Shown here piece by piece: positions 59,616 through 64,000 of a DNA stretch of 64,000 nt. The notes below the pieces were generated by a model that was not told the DNA's origin, did no database searches, and saw only the letters and a program-made list of their open reading frames with translations. The position numbers were made by a program, and so were the translations under genes. The DNA lies in the NCBI GenBank assembly GCA_934699705.1, contig CAKUXD010000003.1, forward strand, positions 1 to 64,000, given 5' to 3'. The DNA comes from an uncultured Candidatus Melainabacteria bacterium (GTDB taxonomy: Bacteria; Cyanobacteriota; Vampirovibrionia; Gastranaerophilales; Gastranaerophilaceae). Position 1 is the stretch's first letter. Every line of letters begins with the position of its first letter.

Positions 59616-62600
59616 ATGGCTGAATATGTTAATGTTGAAAAACCATTTTTAGAAAAATTAAAAGAATGTCATTGGAAAGTTATCGATCAAGGGACAGGCA
59701 TTCCAGCAGATCCGCACGCATCGATGCGTTCATCTTTTGATGAAATTGCACTAAAGGAAGAGTTTATCGAAAGCGTTGGCAACATTAACCCTTGGGCAAC
59801 CCGAGAACAATTAGAATGGTGTTATGAAAGAATCCTTTATGGGCACGGAAATGAAAATCTAACAGAAATAAACAAGAAAGTTTTTACATATTTAAGAAAA
59901 GGTATTCAAGTAGATAAAAACGAGCAAACAGGCGAACTCAACCCAACAATTAAACTTGTTGATTTTGGCAAAAGAGATGAAAACGGAAATTGGACAAGTA
60001 AAAATTCATTTGTTGCAATAAACCAATTCAAAGTAAATACTGTCGGTATGGCAAAAAGTTGCATTATCCCCGACATCGTTTGTTTTGTAAACGGACTCCC
60101 TTGGATAATTGTTGAATGTAAGGATTTTGATGTTGCAGAACCATTAAGTGATGCCTATGAACAAATAAGACGTTATTCTAACCAAAGAAAAGATGATGAT
60201 TATTTTGCAGATGATGAGGGTAAAGAACAATTATTCTACACAAATTTATTTAATGTAATAACATTCGGAACAGAAGCACGTTTTGGCTCAATTAGTGCGG
60301 AATATGATTATTTTTATAACTGGGCAGATATTTTCCCTGAAATTTATAAAACACCTGAACTTAGGGAAATGATTGAAACAAAAGAAGATGTTGCAAATAA
60401 TATTAAACCGGGTGCAATAAGACAAGAAGTCATAATTGGCGGTATGTTTAACCATGAAATTTTGATTGATGTTCTTAGAAATTTCACAATTTATATGAAT
60501 GCAGACAGCAAAGAAATAAAAGTTATTTGCCGTTATCCGCAATATAGAGCAGTCGGTAAAATGATTGACCGTTTAAGAAAAGGCTCTGATTGGAAAGAAC
60601 GCAGTGGTGTAATTTGGCATACACAAGGTTCAGGCAAATCTCTCACCATGGTCTTTTTGGTTAAAAAGATGCGTAGCGAATTTGACCTCAAAGATTTTAA
60701 AATTTTGATGGTCGTTGATAGATTGGATTTGGAAAATCAACTATCGGAAACTGCTGATTTAACTGATGAAAAAGTAAATCAAGTTAGTGATAAACAATAT
60801 TTAGTAACTTTAAAAACAGACACACCGAACTTGAATCTTGTTATGATTCATAAATTTGCAGACAACTATGATGAAACACAAGATGTTTTATTCAAAAAAG
60901 GAATTGTACCGAAGTTTGAACCATTAGGGGAACTTAACCCAAGCGAAAAAATATTAATTTTGATAGACGAAGCACACCGTTCACAAAACGGTGATATGAA
61001 CAATAATTTGTTTATGGCATTTCCTAATGCTACAAGATTTGGTTTTACAGGTACGCCGTTACTTACTCCACGTCATAAAATTACAACAGCAGAAAGATTC
61101 TGCGATGCTCCGGGTAAATTTATTGATACATACAAAATGAATGATGCAGTGCGAGATAGAGCAACGGTTGATGTTAAATATATCGGTATGAGCACATCAG
61201 ATGAGATTACAGACAAAGAAGCATTTGATTGCGAATACGAAGAAACCTTTAAACAGCACACAGAAAAAGAACGCCAAGAAATTCAAAAACGGTATGGCGA
61301 TATGATTGCATATTTAGCAAGTGAAGACAGAGTAAAAGAAATTGCTAATAAAATAATGGAACATTATGTTTCTGATGTTTTACCTAACGGATTTAAGGCA
61401 ATGGTTGTTGTATCATCAATTCTTGCTGCTGTCAGATACAAAGTTTATATTGAAAGAGAACTTATTCCTCAATATCTTGCAAAAGAAGAAGAAAAACCGG
61501 AAGGCGAAAGAGATGAAGATTTACTTGCTAAATTAAGGATATTAAAAGTTCGTGCAGTTGTTTCATCTTGCGGTAATAATGAGCCTGAATATATAACAAA
61601 AGCAAGAAAGGAAGGAGCAGGTAAAGCAGTAACAGATGCATTCAAAAAAGACTTTAATCCTGAAGATGAATCAACAGGTATTGGTATCTTATGCGTTTGC
61701 GACAGACTTCTTACAGGTTTTGATGCTCCTATTGCACAGGTTTTATATATGGATAAAAACCTTAGAGAGCACGATTTACTTCAGGCAATCGCCAGAGTAA
61801 ACCGTACAAAGAAAGGTAAAACTCACGGGCTTGTAGTGGACTACTTTGGTATTACGAAGAATCTGACAAGAGCGTTAGGTATTTATACTGATGTTGAGAA
61901 AAAAGAAGCTGAACAAGATTTAATTGAATTTGGTGAATACTTTAAAGATATTCAAAAAGAAATTCCGGAGTTTGAAATTAGATACAATAAAATTGTTCAG
62001 TTGTTTGAAAACCACGGCATTACAAATATTCAAGACTTCTTAAATCAAAAAATAAAAGATACAAAAGAAGATATGGAAGTTGTTGAAAAAGCAATCGAAG
62101 TTGCCGCTGATATGAAGTTCAGAGCAGAGTTTGATACATATATTAAAAACTACTTTGATAGATTAGATTTGTTATTCAATGAAATTGAAGTCCAAAAGAA
62201 TCATTGGATTAAAGCAAAAAGACTTGGATATTTATTAACAAGAATTAGAATTCACTACAAAGATGAAACTCTTGATTTAAAATGGGCAAGTCCAAAGGTT
62301 AGAAAACTCATTGATAAGTATGTAAAAAATTTAAATATTGAAGAACGAGTTTCTGAAATCTCAATTTTGTCTGAAGATTTTCCAAAAGAAATCAGCAAAT
62401 ATACAAAAACAAAATCACAGGCTTCTGCGATGGAGCACGCAATCAGACATCATATTAAAGTTAATCTTGAAAACAAAGACCCTGCTTTGTATAGCAGATT
62501 CAAAGATAGACTTGAAAGCATTATTCAAAGATATCAAGGTAATTGGGATCAAATGCTTGTTGAGCTGAAAGAATTACAGAAACTTATAGCAGAAGGCAGA

Positions 62601-62933
62601 AAAGACGATTCAAGGTTTAAGAGTATTCAAATGCCGTTTTACGAAAGTTTAAAAATGGCATTATCCGGTGAACTATCTGAAAATATTGATGGTAAATTGG
62701 TTACAACAACAAGAGCAATTTGCCGTGATATCGCAAATGATATGTCTATTGCATATTTCTGGAATAAGCCGGACGAAGTTGAAGCACTAAAAGGTAAACT
62801 GGTCGGTCATTTGAGATTTAGCGGTATACCTGAGTTAAAAGAAAATTATCAGGAAATATCAAACAAAATAATGATGCTTGCAAAATATAACTACAGTGAG
62901 GTTTTAAAGCACAAAAATGAAATGGCACAATGA
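59616..62933 (+). CDS. hsdR: Type I restriction endonuclease subunit
   Basis: HsdR translocates DNA and cuts it at a distance. The N-terminal PD-(D/E)XK nuclease has IIPDIVCFVNGLPWIIVECK (near residues 148-168). The superfamily 2 motor has Walker A HTQGSGKSLTM (near 336), the DEAH box LIDEAHRSQ (near 450) and GFTGTPLL, with VCDRLLTGFDAP and IARVNRT further on. The C-terminal helical domain binds the methylase. I chose the ATG at 59616 (1105 residues) after GAGGA; an upstream in-frame TTG at 59601 would lie inside hsdS. Confidence 0.95.
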   Translation: MAEYVNVEKPFLEKLKECHWKVIDQGTGIPADPHASMRSSFDEIALKEEFIESVGNINPWATREQLEWCYERILYGHGNENLTEINKKVFTYLRKGIQVDKNEQTGELNPTIKLVDFGKRDENGNWTSKNSFVAINQFKVNTVGMAKSCIIPDIVCFVNGLPWIIVECKDFDVAEPLSDAYEQIRRYSNQRKDDDYFADDEGKEQLFYTNLFNVITFGTEARFGSISAEYDYFYNWADIFPEIYKTPELREMIETKEDVANNIKPGAIRQEVIIGGMFNHEILIDVLRNFTIYMNADSKEIKVICRYPQYRAVGKMIDRLRKGSDWKERSGVIWHTQGSGKSLTMVFLVKKMRSEFDLKDFKILMVVDRLDLENQLSETADLTDEKVNQVSDKQYLVTLKTDTPNLNLVMIHKFADNYDETQDVLFKKGIVPKFEPLGELNPSEKILILIDEAHRSQNGDMNNNLFMAFPNATRFGFTGTPLLTPRHKITTAERFCDAPGKFIDTYKMNDAVRDRATVDVKYIGMSTSDEITDKEAFDCEYEETFKQHTEKERQEIQKRYGDMIAYLASEDRVKEIANKIMEHYVSDVLPNGFKAMVVVSSILAAVRYKVYIERELIPQYLAKEEEKPEGERDEDLLAKLRILKVRAVVSSCGNNEPEYITKARKEGAGKAVTDAFKKDFNPEDESTGIGILCVCDRLLTGFDAPIAQVLYMDKNLREHDLLQAIARVNRTKKGKTHGLVVDYFGITKNLTRALGIYTDVEKKEAEQDLIEFGEYFKDIQKEIPEFEIRYNKIVQLFENHGITNIQDFLNQKIKDTKEDMEVVEKAIEVAADMKFRAEFDTYIKNYFDRLDLLFNEIEVQKNHWIKAKRLGYLLTRIRIHYKDETLDLKWASPKVRKLIDKYVKNLNIEERVSEISILSEDFPKEISKYTKTKSQASAMEHAIRHHIKVNLENKDPALYSRFKDRLESIIQRYQGNWDQMLVELKELQKLIAEGRKDDSRFKSIQMPFYESLKMALSGELSENIDGKLVTTTRAICRDIANDMSIAYFWNKPDEVEALKGKLVGHLRFSGIPELKENYQEISNKIMMLAKYNYSEVLKHKNEMAQ

Positions 62934-63597
62934 AGATGTAACTGTTAAAAAAACAAATAGAAAAAAGACTATGAACATTGTTGTTGAACGCAACGGAAGT
63001 CTTTGTGTGCTTGCTCCGGAAAAACTTGAAGAAGAAAAAATTCTCGATATTCTTGATAAAAAAGAATACGAAATTACAAAGAAAATTATTCAATGGAAAG
63101 AATCTCATCAAAACAAGGTTGTAAGAAGATTTATTGACGGTCAATCTTTTATGTACCTTGGGAAAAATTATTGCTTGCAGTTTGTTGAAAACCAAAGAAT
63201 ACATTTATTGTTAAAAAACGGTAAGTTTTTAATGAGTTCAAGTGTTGATAATCCGCGTCAGGCATTTGTTAATTTTTACAAGAAACAGGCAAAAGCCAAA
63301 ATAAAAGAACGATTTGATTATTATAAATCATTACTTAATCTGAAACCAACGGGGGTGGATGTCAGAGATATTCAAAACCGCTGGGGTTCTTGCACTCCAA
63401 ATAGAGAAATATTTTATCATTGGAAATGTATTATGGCGCCACCAAAAGTGTTGGATTATTTAATAGTTCACGAACTTGTACACCTTGAATATCCAAACCA
63501 TTCAAGGGAATTTTGGGATAAAGTGGGGATATTGTTGCCGGACTATGAGAACTCAAAAGATTGGTTAACGCAGAATGGGATAAGGTTGGATATATAA
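62917..63597 (+). CDS. YgjP/SprT-like metallopeptidase
   Basis: This 226-residue zinc metallopeptidase has the motif VHELVHLEYPNHSREFW, in which HELVH holds two His and the catalytic Glu, and a third His lies in NHSREFW. The preceding NRWGSCTPNREIFYHW is typical of the YgjP/DUF45 group. It overlaps hsdR by 17 nt. Genes of this group frequently accompany type I restriction operons, but their role there is not established. Confidence 0.88.
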   Translation: MKWHNEDVTVKKTNRKKTMNIVVERNGSLCVLAPEKLEEEKILDILDKKEYEITKKIIQWKESHQNKVVRRFIDGQSFMYLGKNYCLQFVENQRIHLLLKNGKFLMSSSVDNPRQAFVNFYKKQAKAKIKERFDYYKSLLNLKPTGVDVRDIQNRWGSCTPNREIFYHWKCIMAPPKVLDYLIVHELVHLEYPNHSREFWDKVGILLPDYENSKDWLTQNGIRLDI

Positions 63598-63614
63598 AGT
63601 TATAGGGTATCATT

Positions 63615-64000
63615 GTGACTGAAAAGCAGTTCTATAATTCAATAGAAGATTATTATAAACAAGTAAATTCATTAGAAGAAATCAATTCTGTTGGACTATC
63701 ATATCATGTGAATGAGTTTCGTGAAAAATCCTTAAACTTAAGCGATAGCGACAAAAAAAGAATTGAACTTGAAATTGATTGCCTATATTTTCTAGTTAGA
63801 AATGGTAAAGTTGAACCAATGTACACTAGAGAAAGAGAAGATGGAATAGTCGAGAGTTACCCTAATTTATCTTCTATCTCTGATGAAGATATTGAATACT
63901 TAAAAAAAAGAATAAAAAAGACAAATAACATATATTTCAAAACAAGATTTGCTCATATTATTTGGGTTAAAACCAAACAATATGATTATGCTAAACAAGC
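63615..64000 (+). CDS. Uncharacterised protein, 5' part only (runs off the window)
   Basis: A GTG-started frame is open to the window end (128 codons) and begins VTEKQFYNSIEDYYKQVNSL. It is predicted helical and hydrophilic, with RFAHIIWVKTKQYDYAKQ at the end of the visible part, a helical pair reminiscent of repeat-type proteins found near restriction genes. A purine stretch (AGGG, 63604-63607) precedes the GTG. It lies 18 nt after the metallopeptidase, probably in the same transcript. No family is recognised with confidence. Confidence 0.6.
   Translation, partial: MTEKQFYNSIEDYYKQVNSLEEINSVGLSYHVNEFREKSLNLSDSDKKRIELEIDCLYFLVRNGKVEPMYTREREDGIVESYPNLSSISDEDIEYLKKRIKKTNNIYFKTRFAHIIWVKTKQYDYAKQ

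Overview
This AT-rich window is most likely chromosome of a diderm, flagellated, fermentative bacterium. The best guess is a gut non-photosynthetic relative of Cyanobacteria (Melainabacteria/Vampirovibrionia, Gastranaerophilales type). That placement is inference from the gene mix: several scattered prepilin-like genes with an AFTLAE-type cleavage site, lipid A genes, a compact fliFGHI block, glgC, a C-terminal processing protease, an ATP-type PEP carboxykinase beside a sodium-pumping oxaloacetate decarboxylase, and stand-alone DnaE. No rRNA is present to confirm it.

Layout. 1-2 kb: two prepilin-like genes; the first has a promoter, ribosome binding site and ATG separated from its reading frame by an 11-G tract. 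2-6.6 kb (minus): five tightly packed genes: transketolase C-terminal subunit, ftsE, ftsX, an HDOD protein and a receiver-like protein. 6.7-11 kb: two paralogous cytosolic 5'-nucleotidase-like proteins flanking another prepilin. 11-13.5 kb: a small, probably highly expressed protein of unknown function, a membrane-anchored thioredoxin-like protein and glgC. 13.8-18.6 kb: fliF-fliG-fliH-fliI. 18.6-20.8 kb: S41 protease, a palindromic repeat and a secreted HEXXH protein. 20.9-25.9 kb: oadG-oadA-oadB-pckA, closed by a strong terminator. 26-28 kb: a QueD-like protein lacking the usual cysteine, a repeat-dense regulatory region and a fourth prepilin. 28-34.4 kb: dnaE, a polytopic membrane protein divergent from a GT2 glycosyltransferase, and a pilin relic. 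34.4-40.1 kb (minus): lpxA, then dapB-asd-rfaE2-lpxD-lpxC-fabZ. 40-48 kb: RNase HIII, a tandem 110-bp structured repeat abutting tRNA-Leu(UAA), a UvrD-like helicase-nuclease, a WYL regulator and a PhoU-like/Pit phosphate transporter pair.

48-64 kb is accessory DNA. A Mu-like transposition operon (MuA-like DDE transposase, MuB-like ATPase and a third, translationally coupled protein that looks like a tyrosine recombinase without its catalytic residues) carries a Fic protein and a PIN-like protein, with a divergent XRE-type regulator. Next to it is a type I restriction-modification operon (hsdM-hsdS-hsdR plus a YgjP/SprT-like metallopeptidase), and an unrecognised gene runs off the end.

The most unusual content is the prepilin family. 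Two members carry an in-frame palindromic repeat that lengthens the leader to roughly 80 residues or more before the cleavage site. One is preceded by a G11 contingency-like tract in its 5' coding region, another by a pentanucleotide tract just upstream of a near-consensus promoter, and a fifth locus is a deletion relic joined at a 7-bp microhomology. Together these point to a phase-variable, recombining pilin repertoire. The second candidate system is the three-protein Mu-like transposon.
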